NCBI GenBank assembly: GCA_937903155.1
Contig: CALCZU010000072.1
Span: 1 to 23,002 of the forward strand
Source of the DNA: an uncultured Bdellovibrionales bacterium
GTDB taxonomy: Bacteria > Bdellovibrionota > FAC87 > UBA2466
Direction: 5' to 3'
Length of the DNA: 23,002 nt
Shown: piece after piece, positions 6,257 through 14,492 of the stretch
Numbering within the stretch: position 1 is the stretch's first letter
How the letters are laid out: each line of letters opens with the position of its first letter
Made by a program: the position numbers and the translations under genes
Notes under the pieces: model-generated
Seen by the model: the letters and a program-made list of their open reading frames with translations, nothing else
What the model was told of the DNA's origin: nothing
Databases searched by the model: none

Positions 6257-7403
6257 TTCATCCGTAAAAATTGCTTTTGTTCATGATTGGCTTGTGGGAT
6301 ATCGCGGGGGCGAGCGGATGCTCGAAGTCATGCTCGAAGAGTTTCCGGATGCCGAGATTTTTACGCTTTTCTACTCCAAGGGTCGGGTTTCTCCCAGAAT
6401 CGAGTCGCACACCGTTCACGCTTCTTTTTTAAATAAATTTCCTTTCCGGAAAAAATGGTACCGCGAATTACTTCCTTTTTTTCCGATGGCGATTGAAAGT
6501 TTTGACCTCACTCAATTCGATTTGATTATTTCTTCAAGTCATTGCGTTGCCAAAGGCGTTATTCCCTCGCCCCACGCGCTTCACATTTGTTATTGCTATA
6601 CCCCGATGCGCTACGCTTGGGATAAAACTCAAGACTATTTTTCGGGATGGAAGCGTCTCTTAGTTTCGCCCTTGCTCCATTATCTCAGAATCTGGGACAC
6701 AAGTTCCAGTTCGCGTGTCACCCGTTTTGTGGCGATTTCGGGCTGGGTACAAAAACGCATTCAACACTACTATGGCCGCAAAGCGGATGTGATTTATCCT
6801 TACGTCGATCTAGAACAGTTTCATCCGGTTAAAGGCGAAAGCGGTGATTATTATTTAACGGTATCGGCATTCGCTCCGAATAAACGTTTAGATCTCGCGA
6901 TTCAAGCCTGTGAAAAACTTGGAAAGCCTTTGATTATCGTCGGTGACGGGCAAGAAAAAGCCCAGCTTGAAAAACTTGCCGGAAAAAATACTCGGTTCGT
7001 CGGTAAAGTCGGTTTTGAAGAACTTACCGATCTCTACGCCGGCTGTAAGGCCTTACTTTTTACGGGTGAAGATGACTTTGGAATTTCTCCACTCGAGGCC
7101 ATGGCCAGTGGAAAACCGGTGGTCGCCTATGCTCGAGGCGGAGCCCTTGAAACCGTTCTTGAAAATAAGACAGGAGTCTTTTTCAAAGAACCCACAGTCG
7201 AGTGCTTAACGCGCGCGATTGTTCAGTTGGAATCCTTAAAATTCTCGGAAGAAGAGTGCCGTAAGCAAGCGGAACGTTTTTCGAAACAGAAATTTAAACG
7301 AGAATTTTCGGAGCTAGTGGAAAATCTTTGGGAAGCCCATCTTAAAAAAGAAAACCATCTAGAACCTCTCAAGGCCGAAGATCGACCTCTTGAAATTCGT
7401 TAA
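6237..7403 (+). CDS. Family 4 glycosyltransferase (GT-B fold)
   Basis: 388 aa. The start ATG at 6237, inside the end of the previous gene, is preceded by AAAGGA and gives a 20-bp overlap. The N-terminal domain opens with KIAFVHDWLVGYRGGERMLE, the acceptor-side motif of GT4 enzymes. The C-terminal donor domain has YYLTVSAFAPNKRLDLAI and DDFGISPLEAMASGKPVVAY. In that motif the first Glu of the usual E-x7-E is Asp (D-x7-E), a conservative change. It likely adds the second or a later sugar to the lipid-linked glycan started by the preceding gene; donor and acceptor are unknown. Its last 35 bp overlap the end of the convergent GT9 gene. Confidence 0.92.
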   Translation: MTAMPIDSSVKIAFVHDWLVGYRGGERMLEVMLEEFPDAEIFTLFYSKGRVSPRIESHTVHASFLNKFPFRKKWYRELLPFFPMAIESFDLTQFDLIISSSHCVAKGVIPSPHALHICYCYTPMRYAWDKTQDYFSGWKRLLVSPLLHYLRIWDTSSSSRVTRFVAISGWVQKRIQHYYGRKADVIYPYVDLEQFHPVKGESGDYYLTVSAFAPNKRLDLAIQACEKLGKPLIIVGDGQEKAQLEKLAGKNTRFVGKVGFEELTDLYAGCKALLFTGEDDFGISPLEAMASGKPVVAYARGGALETVLENKTGVFFKEPTVECLTRAIVQLESLKFSEEECRKQAERFSKQKFKREFSELVENLWEAHLKKENHLEPLKAEDRPLEIR

Positions 7404-8565
7404 AGCTTCTTTCGTCTGAAGCAGAACTCGATTTTTGAATAAACTCAATGATCCGAGGCGCGACCTTTTCGACCGTCATCTCGGTGAGACAAACAAGACC
7501 GAGACCGGGGCATACCCGCAAGTGACAAGGACTACAAAAAACAGGATTGCGAATGACAAGACTCTTCCCAATGGGAGCCCACTCGTGTGGGTCGGAATGC
7601 CCGCCCATTAAAGTCACGGTCGGAATTTTCAGACACGCGGCCAGATGCCCGGGACCACTCTCATTGCCGATAAATGCCATTGCTTTTTGTAAAAGCTGTC
7701 CCGTTTCAGATAAAGAGAGTTTTCCCTGCAGCTGAAGGCAGTTTTGAGGAAGAGAAAGCTCAGGATCTTCTTTTCCCCCAATCGTCACAAATTTTGTCTC
7801 AGGAAACTTTCGAGAGAGGACCTCAATCAGCTCCGACCAACGATTTTCGGGAAAGCGCTTGGTCTCTAACTTCGCAAAGGGGTGCAATACGATATAAGGC
7901 TCAGAAACGGCGTTTTTTAATTGAGTAAATTTCAAATCCGGAAAGGTCACATCCTTTTGCGCGTATGTTTTTCGAGTCAAAATCGATACGAGCTCCAGCA
8001 TCAATAAGCTTTGATGAGATTTTTTCGCCCCATGCATATTCAATGGAATCTGCAGTGGACTTGAAGATTTCATTCTGGGGTCTTCGGGATGGATGAGTGC
8101 TTTTGCAGGCAGTTTCTTGAAATAAGAAAAGTAACTTGAGTAAGTCCTTAGAAAAAGGGCCGCATCGAACTGCGAAATGGAAAAGCTCGCGAGCGCTTCC
8201 TCTAGTTTTAGATCAGGAAAACGCACAAAACGCATCTGTACGTCGACGGTCGATATTTCATCGATCAGACCGCTCGCCTCATAAATACTCTTCGTCTTTG
8301 GCTGACAAATGAGAAAAAATTTGGCGTTGGGCAATGCTTTTCGGAGTTCCCAAAGAGCAGGTAAGCTTTGCACGGCATCTCCAATCTCATCCGGTTTAAA
8401 GATCAGAAGGTTTTGGACGGGATGAGCGACGGTTGGATTGGCTAAAGCCCATTCCCCTTTTCTCTGACGAACGACGTCATCTAATCGGGCGATCTTAGGA
8501 CGCAAAAGAGCCAGTTGCATTCTCTTTAAAGCTTGTAACAGGGTGTCTTGAAATCGGAGAAGCAT
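7369..8565 (-). CDS. Family 9 glycosyltransferase (heptosyltransferase-like)
   Basis: 398 aa, slightly longer than typical (about 350). The motif NLLIFKPDEIGDAVQSLPAL near residue 50 is the family's N-terminal signature. YIVLHPFAKLETKRFPENRW opens the donor domain, and FIGNESGPGHLAACLKIPTV is the nucleotide-sugar binding signature (GxDSGPxHLAA in classical enzymes). Family members add ADP-heptose or related sugars to lipopolysaccharide core on the cytoplasmic face. Four cysteines late in the protein (FCSPCHLRVCPGLGLVC) recall Cys-rich segments in some GT9 members. The ATG at 8565 has AAGAAGAGGG just upstream. It is divergent from the isocyanide operon and overlaps the GT4 gene tail to tail by 35 bp. 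Confidence 0.9.
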   Translation of the reverse strand: MLLRFQDTLLQALKRMQLALLRPKIARLDDVVRQRKGEWALANPTVAHPVQNLLIFKPDEIGDAVQSLPALWELRKALPNAKFFLICQPKTKSIYEASGLIDEISTVDVQMRFVRFPDLKLEEALASFSISQFDAALFLRTYSSYFSYFKKLPAKALIHPEDPRMKSSSPLQIPLNMHGAKKSHQSLLMLELVSILTRKTYAQKDVTFPDLKFTQLKNAVSEPYIVLHPFAKLETKRFPENRWSELIEVLSRKFPETKFVTIGGKEDPELSLPQNCLQLQGKLSLSETGQLLQKAMAFIGNESGPGHLAACLKIPTVTLMGGHSDPHEWAPIGKSLVIRNPVFCSPCHLRVCPGLGLVCLTEMTVEKVAPRIIEFIQKSSSASDERSFNEFQEVDLRP

Positions 8566-8587
8566 CCCTCTTCTTTAACACAGCTTT

Positions 8588-8621
8588 GGGAGCGCCGGAA
8601 CTCCCTTAACAATTTGTTAAG
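8588..8621. promoter_or_regulatory. 17-bp perfect palindrome, candidate operator of the isocyanide operon
   Basis: CTTAACAATTTGTTAAG (8605-8621) is a perfect dyad with 8-bp arms around one base, as expected for a dimeric repressor or activator. Directly beside it GGGAG and CTCCC form a second dyad (8588-8605). They lie in the 146-bp space between the divergent GT9 and isocyanide synthase genes, so either or both could be controlled. No convincing -35/-10 pair was found in this gap, and no regulator gene is adjacent. Confidence 0.5.
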
Positions 8622-8711
8622 TATTGATAATCCCTATTACCACTATTGAATGAAGTCATTTTATTTATGTTGAGAAACGTTCGATAGTCACAACAGATGA
8701 AGGAGTTAAAG

Positions 8712-9656
8712 ATGTGGGCTTTAAAGATGCAATTAGAAGACAAACGGGCGACCGCAGAAGCAGTTTACGAGCTGATTCGACAACGAATCAACCCATTGAA
8801 AAACGGAGGCGCCCTCGCGAAGACGCCCGAGGTCGAAAGTAAAATCATCGCAAAAATTGAAACGATGATGTTGCAAGAACTTCCCATTCATATGGTGATC
8901 CCTGCTTTCCCCGCGAAATCAGCCAATCGCGAAAAAACCCTCGGCCACCTTCCCGATATGGGAGAGGTCCTCGCACTCAAAAACCTAAACGGTTTGTGCG
9001 ATGAAATTTCCGCTCTCTATGCTGCAGGGGCTGAAATTACCATCTGTTCTGATGGCAGAGTCTTTAATGATTTAGTCCTTGTTTCAGATACAGCGGTCAG
9101 TGCTTACCAGGCCTCGCTTCATCAGATTATCAAAAAGTTCGGACTGAACTCTCTAAATACGTTTAATCTCGACGACGTTTTAACGGACTTTAACTTTTTC
9201 GAAATGCGCGAAGAGCTGATGCGAAAATACGCTCTCTCCCAAGAAGAACTTCGAGCGAAAATTCAGACGTCGCCCCAAGAAGCCCAACTTTTCAACGGAA
9301 TCCATCGGTTTATTTTTGAAGACCGAGTGGTCTTAGCCCCCGCGAAAAGTCGCGAAAAAACTCGCAACGAATCCAAAGCTGTGGCCTACGAAGTCGTTAG
9401 ACGTAGTCAAGCTTGGAGTGCACTTGTTGAAGAAAAGTTTCCACACTCTCTGAGACTTTCGATTCATCCCCAAAGCGAATCGTCAGAAAAAATTGGAGTC
9501 CGTCTCCTTCCTTCCGAAAATCACTGGAGAACGCCTTGGCATTCGGTCGTGCTCATTAAGGGAGATTCCCCGAGTCTGGTCTCTCGCAAGGAAGCCATCG
9601 AACAAGGCGCAAAATTAAAGTTTATGGATGACACCTATGGATTCTACGATGTCTAA
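8712..9656 (+). CDS. isnA: Isocyanide (isonitrile) synthase, PvcA/IsnA/DIT1 family
   Basis: 314 aa from the ATG at 8712. GAAGGAG lies six bases before that ATG; the earlier in-frame ATG at 8697 sits on top of this ribosome site and is rejected. The family converts the amino group of tyrosine or tryptophan to an isonitrile, taking the carbon from ribulose-5-phosphate. The signature IPAFPAKSANREKTLGHLP starts near residue 63, SDGRVFNDLV is at 113-122, and NHWRTPWHSVVLI lies near the end. These are strongly conserved in PvcA, IsnA and the yeast spore-wall protein DIT1. Tyr versus Trp cannot be decided. The gene overlaps the next one and is first in a three-gene operon (synthase, dioxygenase, P450). 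Confidence 0.92.
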   Translation: MWALKMQLEDKRATAEAVYELIRQRINPLKNGGALAKTPEVESKIIAKIETMMLQELPIHMVIPAFPAKSANREKTLGHLPDMGEVLALKNLNGLCDEISALYAAGAEITICSDGRVFNDLVLVSDTAVSAYQASLHQIIKKFGLNSLNTFNLDDVLTDFNFFEMREELMRKYALSQEELRAKIQTSPQEAQLFNGIHRFIFEDRVVLAPAKSREKTRNESKAVAYEVVRRSQAWSALVEEKFPHSLRLSIHPQSESSEKIGVRLLPSENHWRTPWHSVVLIKGDSPSLVSRKEAIEQGAKLKFMDDTYGFYDV

Positions 9657-10455
9657 AAGCCTTCTCAGATCCGTTGAGCCTTACTCTGAAAGCTCATTGC
9701 AACCTTTTGGAAAGCTTATTCTTGCCGATGGTCGAACGGATTTGAGAGACTTTCAGGGTCGAGCATTGCGAAGTCTTCTAAAAAAAGAAAAACTCATTCT
9801 GTTTAGAGGATTCAATCCTTTGCAAAAAAAAGAGCTAATGGAATTCGCCGCTTCCTCTCAAAGAGATTTTCTCGAATGGAATTTCGGACCTGTGATGGAA
9901 ATGAAACCGGATCGAGATCCAAAAAACTACCTTTTCTCAAGAGAAGCAGTTCCCTTTCATTGGGATGGAGCATTTCATCGGACTCCGTCTTTTTTAATTT
10001 TTCAATGCGTCTCTTCGCCGCAGGCCGAATCGGGAGGAGAAACGCTTTTCACAGACACCCACCGCATCTGGACCGACACAAAAGCAGAATTAAAAGACAT
10101 CTGGCAAAAAGTCAGTCTCACCTACTCAACCGAGAAACTCGCCCATTACGGCGGAAGCTTCACAACCGCGCTCATTGAGACTCATCCCGAACGGGGCGAA
10201 GTCATCTTAAGATTTGCAGAACCCGTCGAGACAAAATTGAATCCGGTCACGCTTGAAATCCATGGTCTTTCAAAGACACTTTCTGAACTCTTTTTTCGCG
10301 ATTTGGTACGAAAAATCTATTCACCCAAGTACTGCTACGCGCATTCCTGGGAAGAAGGCGACATCTTAATTGCCGACAACCATTCCCTCTTGCATGGCCG
10401 AAATGCATTTGACACGGAAACTCAGAGACATTTAAGAAGGATTCAGCTTTTATGA
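9649..10455 (+). CDS. isnB: Fe(II)/2-oxoglutarate dioxygenase, PvcB/IsnB type
   Basis: 268 aa from the ATG at 9649, which has GGA seven bases upstream and overlaps the synthase stop by 8 bp. In-frame ATGs at 9637 and 9628 are possible. It belongs to the TauD/TfdA superfamily. The iron triad is His104 and Asp106 (HWDGAFH) and His249 (LLHGRNAF); the 2-oxoglutarate-binding arginine is Arg263 or Arg264 near the end. Directly after an isocyanide synthase such enzymes usually desaturate, and often decarboxylate, the isonitrile amino acid to a vinyl isonitrile; some instead lead to cyclised products. It ends with a 4-bp ATGA overlap into the P450 gene, so translation is coupled. Confidence 0.9.
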   Translation: MSKSLLRSVEPYSESSLQPFGKLILADGRTDLRDFQGRALRSLLKKEKLILFRGFNPLQKKELMEFAASSQRDFLEWNFGPVMEMKPDRDPKNYLFSREAVPFHWDGAFHRTPSFLIFQCVSSPQAESGGETLFTDTHRIWTDTKAELKDIWQKVSLTYSTEKLAHYGGSFTTALIETHPERGEVILRFAEPVETKLNPVTLEIHGLSKTLSELFFRDLVRKIYSPKYCYAHSWEEGDILIADNHSLLHGRNAFDTETQRHLRRIQLL

Positions 10456-11666
10456 CGACGCCTCAAAAATCCCTGCTCGAGATTAAAAAAGAAAGTACTC
10501 CTACCGAGTTCGCTCAATTTTTGAGAGAAAAGGGGTCGCTTTACTTCTGGGAAAAAGGGGGATTTTGGGTCGTCACCGATTTTAGATTGGCAGAAGAAGT
10601 TTTAAAATCACCAGTTTACTCAGCCGATCGAAGTGCTTTTTTCATTTCTCGAATGCCAGATATGGATCTTTCGCTAATCAAAGACTTTTTCGAAGTTGTC
10701 ATGAAAATGATGGTGATGAGTGATGGAAAGCCACACAATGCAAGACGAAAAATCGCAAGCTTGGGTTTAACCGATGCACTTTTAGAATCCTATAAACCGA
10801 TGATTCAAGCGACGGTCGATAGAATCATCGAAAATTGCCGAAAGGAAAAAAGCTTCGACTTTAATTCTCAAATGGCTGAGATTCTCCCCTCTACGGTGCT
10901 TGCGGATCTTTTCGAAATCCCCGAAACTGATCGAAAAAATTTCTTCAAGTGGTCGATTAATATGACTCAGTTCTTCGGGGGCGCTTCCGCATATCAAAAT
11001 GCGGATGGAATCGAAGTCAACCAGAGTGCGCTTAATCTAAAAAATTTCTTCACTGATTTAGTCAGGAAGCGAAAAGAAAACCCCGGAAAAGATTTTTTAA
11101 GCATTCTCGTCCGGCATCAAAAAGAGTTCGAACTGACAGACGATGAGATCGTTTCTCAAGCCATCATGATGCTCGTGGCAGGGCAAGTTACCACGACTGA
11201 CCAATTAGGAAGTAACTTCCTCACGTTTTTAAAAACCGAAGGCGTCCAAGATAAACTTCGAAATCGCCCAGAACTTCTCGGGACAGCACTCGAGGAGTTT
11301 CATCGTCTCGATCCTGCCGTCACCTTTATTTTTAGAGTGATTAAAGAAGATACGAAATTAGGAAACCGAGAACTCAAAAAAGGTGAGGTGGTTTTTATCT
11401 CCACCCATTCGGTAAACCGTGACCCGCAAGTCTTCGAGGCCGCAAATGATTGCGTTCTCGATAGAAAATATAATCCTCACTTCGCCTTCGGCCATGGTGC
11501 CCATTTTTGTCTCGGCGCGAAGCTCGCACGAATAGAGATGAATCTTCTCTTCACGAGCCTTTTAAAGGACCTCCCACCTCTCAAACTTCTCTCGCCTCCT
11601 ATTCACAATCACTACAGTCTCGCTTTCTCGGGTTTTAAGCAAATCCAAGTCTCGATCCTAGATTGA
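10452..11666 (+). CDS. Cytochrome P450
   Basis: 404 aa, the normal length of soluble bacterial P450s. The haem loop FAFGHGAHFCLG carries the thiolate ligand Cys353; the K-helix ExxR is Glu282-Arg285; NRDPQVF follows as usual. The I-helix reads A243-G-Q-V-T-T, so the usual acidic residue before the conserved Thr is Val246. This may change proton delivery and hence chemistry. It overlaps the dioxygenase by ATGA and very likely acts on the isonitrile. By analogy, DIT2 couples two tyrosine derivatives in yeast, and a P450 dimerises the monomer in fungal xanthocillin clusters. Hydroxylation or aryl/vinyl coupling are possible; this is inference. Redox partners are not encoded nearby. Confidence 0.92.
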   Translation: MTTPQKSLLEIKKESTPTEFAQFLREKGSLYFWEKGGFWVVTDFRLAEEVLKSPVYSADRSAFFISRMPDMDLSLIKDFFEVVMKMMVMSDGKPHNARRKIASLGLTDALLESYKPMIQATVDRIIENCRKEKSFDFNSQMAEILPSTVLADLFEIPETDRKNFFKWSINMTQFFGGASAYQNADGIEVNQSALNLKNFFTDLVRKRKENPGKDFLSILVRHQKEFELTDDEIVSQAIMMLVAGQVTTTDQLGSNFLTFLKTEGVQDKLRNRPELLGTALEEFHRLDPAVTFIFRVIKEDTKLGNRELKKGEVVFISTHSVNRDPQVFEAANDCVLDRKYNPHFAFGHGAHFCLGAKLARIEMNLLFTSLLKDLPPLKLLSPPIHNHYSLAFSGFKQIQVSILD

Positions 11667-11694
11667 CAAAGATTTCCAGATCCATATAATGCCT

Positions 11695-11723
11695 CGCTTC
11701 AAACCATCTTTCGAGGATTATCC
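11695..11723 (+). promoter_or_regulatory. Likely -10 box and ribosome site before the vWA lipoprotein gene
   Basis: A perfect TATAAT lies at 11695-11700 in the 57-bp gap after the P450 gene, and GAGGA stands six bases before the ATG at 11724. No good -35 lies 16-18 bp upstream; TTGACA at 11663 is 26 bp away. The gene may have its own promoter or be read through from the isocyanide operon. Confidence 0.35.
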
Positions 11724-13172
11724 ATGACAAAAAACGGCATCTCTTTTTTCACAATGATTGCTCTAGTTGCCGCACTGACATCGTGCGGACTAATTAAGAA
11801 ATCAAACTCCAATGAATCTTCGGGTTCCTACAGTTCAGGTTCAGGAAACTCCTATTACAAAGAATACTCCGACCTTTTAAAGCGTTATAACGAGTTGAAA
11901 GATTCGACGAACGCTCTGAAGGAAAAATACAATACGCTTCTCGATAGCGGCTATGGCTTGGATTACACTTCCCAACAAGAAGTAAAATTATTACTCGATT
12001 TAGATAAAAAGCTTGAAGAGTTCTCAGAGGGAACCAATGAATTTTTCAAGGGTGTACTTGTAAAAGATTCGATCGTTGCCTCCGACCGTCCGACAACCGA
12101 CGGTTATTTTGCGACGGTTGAAAAGAGACAAAACGAAGTTCTCGCAATCGTCGAGCGTCTCGAATTGAATTTACTCTTCGAGATGACGGCTCTCGATAAA
12201 AACAGCACCCACGTGTACGAAAATCCTGAAACACAGCAGGCAAAAATCCAAGAACTGCGGGATGCCTTTAGCGCTAAAGGAAGTAAGTTAGCCGGATTTA
12301 AAAGCCTCGTGCTTTCTCACGTCGAACATCTTCGCATTCGTTACGCCGCGATTATTAAAGCGAGTAATCTTCCCGCGGCACCCGTCGCTCGACCGGTCGT
12401 TTTAAGAGCGGAAGAAAAACCCGCTGCTGCTGTTCCTCCTTCCCAAGGTTTTGTGAAGGACAATGGAGGAAAAATTGAAATCCTAAAAGACGAAGCTGCG
12501 GTGACCCAGTACGCAAGGCAAAACGGCTTTGACGGATCGGCTGCAAGCGCAGGCTACAAAATGAGTTCTGCCACTGGCGGTCTTGTTACTTTTGCAGCAG
12601 ACGAGAAAAAGTTCACGCAAGCTGCGATCGATGTTTTCTCGCATGTGAAAACGAAAATGAGCACAAACGCAGACGGCCTCGAAGTCGTTTTCGTCCTCGA
12701 TTACTCAGGTTCGATGCAAAACAAAATCAAAGGCACGATTGACGGACTTGTCGCCATTGTGAAGTCTTTGGAAAACATCAAGGACCGCGGCTACAAGGTG
12801 GGGATTGTCACCTTCGGAAAACCCGGAAAGGAACTCCTCAATCTCCAACCCACGGAAAATTTAACAAAGGTTGTCGAGACGCTTCAAAACCTCCTCACTG
12901 AGTATCCGGATAAAACGCATTCAACGGATCCGGGCGAAGCCTCTTACCATGGACTTAAAAAGGTCGCGGACGAAGTAAACTGGAAAAGTAAAAATCGAAT
13001 GGCGATCGTCATCACGGACGAACCTGCATGGGAACTAGAACCCTATGCGCGGCTCGAATCTGAGGCGGGCGCCAAAGGACATGGTCAGAAATTCGTAGAC
13101 GGAATTTTTGAATCCCTTAAAAAGGATAAAGTCCAAACATCGATCTATACGATTATCGCTGGACGCTACTAG
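11724..13172 (+). CDS. Lipoprotein with C-terminal von Willebrand factor A domain
   Basis: 482 aa. The signal peptide ends in the lipobox LTSC with lipidated Cys21; Gly22 at the next position does not favour inner-membrane retention, so it probably goes to the outer membrane. A Ser/Gly/Tyr-rich linker follows, then a charged helical region (about 45-220). The vWA domain starts near residue 320 (LEVVFVLDYSGSM), with the metal-site motif D326-x-S328-x-S330. The later part includes VGIVTFG and MAIVITDEPAWE. vWA domains bind protein ligands through a metal ion. The partner is unknown. No functional link to the isocyanide operon is evident beyond proximity. Confidence 0.87.
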   Translation: MTKNGISFFTMIALVAALTSCGLIKKSNSNESSGSYSSGSGNSYYKEYSDLLKRYNELKDSTNALKEKYNTLLDSGYGLDYTSQQEVKLLLDLDKKLEEFSEGTNEFFKGVLVKDSIVASDRPTTDGYFATVEKRQNEVLAIVERLELNLLFEMTALDKNSTHVYENPETQQAKIQELRDAFSAKGSKLAGFKSLVLSHVEHLRIRYAAIIKASNLPAAPVARPVVLRAEEKPAAAVPPSQGFVKDNGGKIEILKDEAAVTQYARQNGFDGSAASAGYKMSSATGGLVTFAADEKKFTQAAIDVFSHVKTKMSTNADGLEVVFVLDYSGSMQNKIKGTIDGLVAIVKSLENIKDRGYKVGIVTFGKPGKELLNLQPTENLTKVVETLQNLLTEYPDKTHSTDPGEASYHGLKKVADEVNWKSKNRMAIVITDEPAWELEPYARLESEAGAKGHGQKFVDGIFESLKKDKVQTSIYTIIAGRY

Positions 13173-13183
13173 TTTTTTTTCGA

Positions 13184-13213
13184 GGAAGGGGTTTGAACTT
13201 TCAAACACCTTCC
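13184..13213 (+). terminator. Terminator-like hairpin after the vWA gene
   Basis: A 14-bp stem with one mismatch (13184-13197 with 13200-13213) starts 12 bp past the stop codon. The following sequence is only moderately T-rich (TTAAACTTTTG), so termination may be inefficient. Confidence 0.55.
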
Positions 13214-13299
13214 TTAAACTTTTGCCACACCCCTCCTTGACCAAGGCCACTCTCTCCTCAAAACTGACCCCCGCTTAAATACTTGGGGGAAGATCAAAG

Positions 13300-14478
13300 A
13301 TGTTTCGTTTTCTATCGCAATGGGTTTTATTTTTTAGTCTCTTTATCAGCGCTGCCGGGTGGGGAAGTTATTCGCTTTCACTCAGCCAGTTGAATCAGGA
13401 ACCTTCTTATTGTCAGGAATACTCTAATTGGTGCGGCGCCGCTTCGGCCCAGATGATCTTAGAAGCCTATCCCTACGGAGAGAAGCACAAGTTGTCTCAA
13501 GCAACTCTCTGGTCCACCATCCAGAAAAACATGAATGATCCCAATGGGGCGTGGGCGTCCGACCCGGACGGACTGAGAACCGCACTGGAAATTCATGGAA
13601 AAAACCTCCGTTCGAACTGGCAGATCTTTAATTCTACTAAGGCGCAAACGCTTTTGTATTCGCTCATCTCAAGCCTCCGTTCGACTCAATATCCTGCGAC
13701 GGTGCTCGTTTATGGATTTCAACACTGGATTGTCGTCGACGGATTTAAAACGAATGTCGACCCAGCGAGAAACAACGATGTCCGTTTCGAACAAATTGAG
13801 ATCACAAATCCGTGGCCGCCTTGTAGCGCGACCAACCGTGCGGGAGTTCGATCGCTGATGACCGGTGAGAATTGGTTTAAAGAATATTGGTACTCTGTCG
13901 GCGGTGCCGATGGCAGTAAGTGGGCAGGAAATTTTGTGGGCATTTTCCAGAAAACAGATCGATTCGGAACGGCCTACGCCCAAGAAGATATCAGAGATGA
14001 ATCAAAAGCGATTCTCCCGGCAAAGACGGCTCAAAAAAATGCGTTGAGGGCATTGAAGAAACTAGGGCTCGCCCAAAAGCCAAATTATTCGGCGCTTTTA
14101 AAAGCTCAGGCGGCAGCACCTCTCTTAGTGCACGATACGCATCACGATAATTCAGACTATTATGTAGTTCCGCTGGTCTCTAAAAATTCTCAAAAAGCCG
14201 TCGGAAGTATTCTCATCAATGCTCATACCGGAGAGTTTCAAGAAATCGGAGTTCTAGGAGAGGCATTGGAATATCTCTCGAAGGAAAAAGCCATTCAAAA
14301 ATTCGCGATGCAAGATGATGGATCGTTCCCTCTCGATGCGAACACCGAGACTGGGCTTGTCTTTCAACCGTCGGAGCAAACCCGGAGCCGCTTTTACCCG
14401 ATTTGGTATTTCAAAAATCAAAGACAAACGAAATACATGACTCAAACAGGCGAACGTTTTTCGGATTTTACTGAGTAA
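13300..14478 (+). CDS. Exported C39-like/papain-fold cysteine peptidase
   Basis: 392 aa. The ATG at 13300 is preceded by GGGGGAAG seven bases upstream. Residues 1-19 form a signal peptide. The catalytic Cys45 is in SNWCGAASAQM, with Gln39 as likely oxyanion residue, His142 in FQHWIVVDG and Asn170 in EITNPWPP. This is the Gln/Cys-His-Asn set of the peptidase C39-like (papain-fold) families. Unlike bacteriocin-exporter C39 domains it is not fused to an ABC transporter. The C-terminal half (about 240-390) has GSILINAHTGEFQEI, like the strands of PepSY-type domains. It likely cleaves or cross-links envelope or extracellular substrates; the target is unknown. Confidence 0.82.
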   Translation: MFRFLSQWVLFFSLFISAAGWGSYSLSLSQLNQEPSYCQEYSNWCGAASAQMILEAYPYGEKHKLSQATLWSTIQKNMNDPNGAWASDPDGLRTALEIHGKNLRSNWQIFNSTKAQTLLYSLISSLRSTQYPATVLVYGFQHWIVVDGFKTNVDPARNNDVRFEQIEITNPWPPCSATNRAGVRSLMTGENWFKEYWYSVGGADGSKWAGNFVGIFQKTDRFGTAYAQEDIRDESKAILPAKTAQKNALRALKKLGLAQKPNYSALLKAQAAAPLLVHDTHHDNSDYYVVPLVSKNSQKAVGSILINAHTGEFQEIGVLGEALEYLSKEKAIQKFAMQDDGSFPLDANTETGLVFQPSEQTRSRFYPIWYFKNQRQTKYMTQTGERFSDFTE

Positions 14479-14492
14479 GTAACTGAGGGCGC

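Noticed and set aside
8697..8711. ATG at 8697 as start of the isocyanide synthase
   Set aside because: The strong AAGGAG site lies just after it and six bases before the in-frame ATG at 8712, so the later ATG is the start.
8566..8711. Fur box upstream of the isocyanide operon
   Set aside because: Checked because isonitriles can bind metals; no match resembling GATAATGATAATCATTATC is present, only the unrelated palindrome.
11663..11700. TTGACA ... TATAAT as a complete sigma-70 promoter before the vWA gene
   Set aside because: The spacer is 26 bp, far beyond the 16-18 bp required; only the -10 was kept as a possibility.
13669..13983. Minus-strand 104-codon open frame inside the cysteine peptidase gene
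   Set aside because: It lies opposite a gene with clear catalytic motifs, has no ribosome site and a composition expected of a shadow frame.
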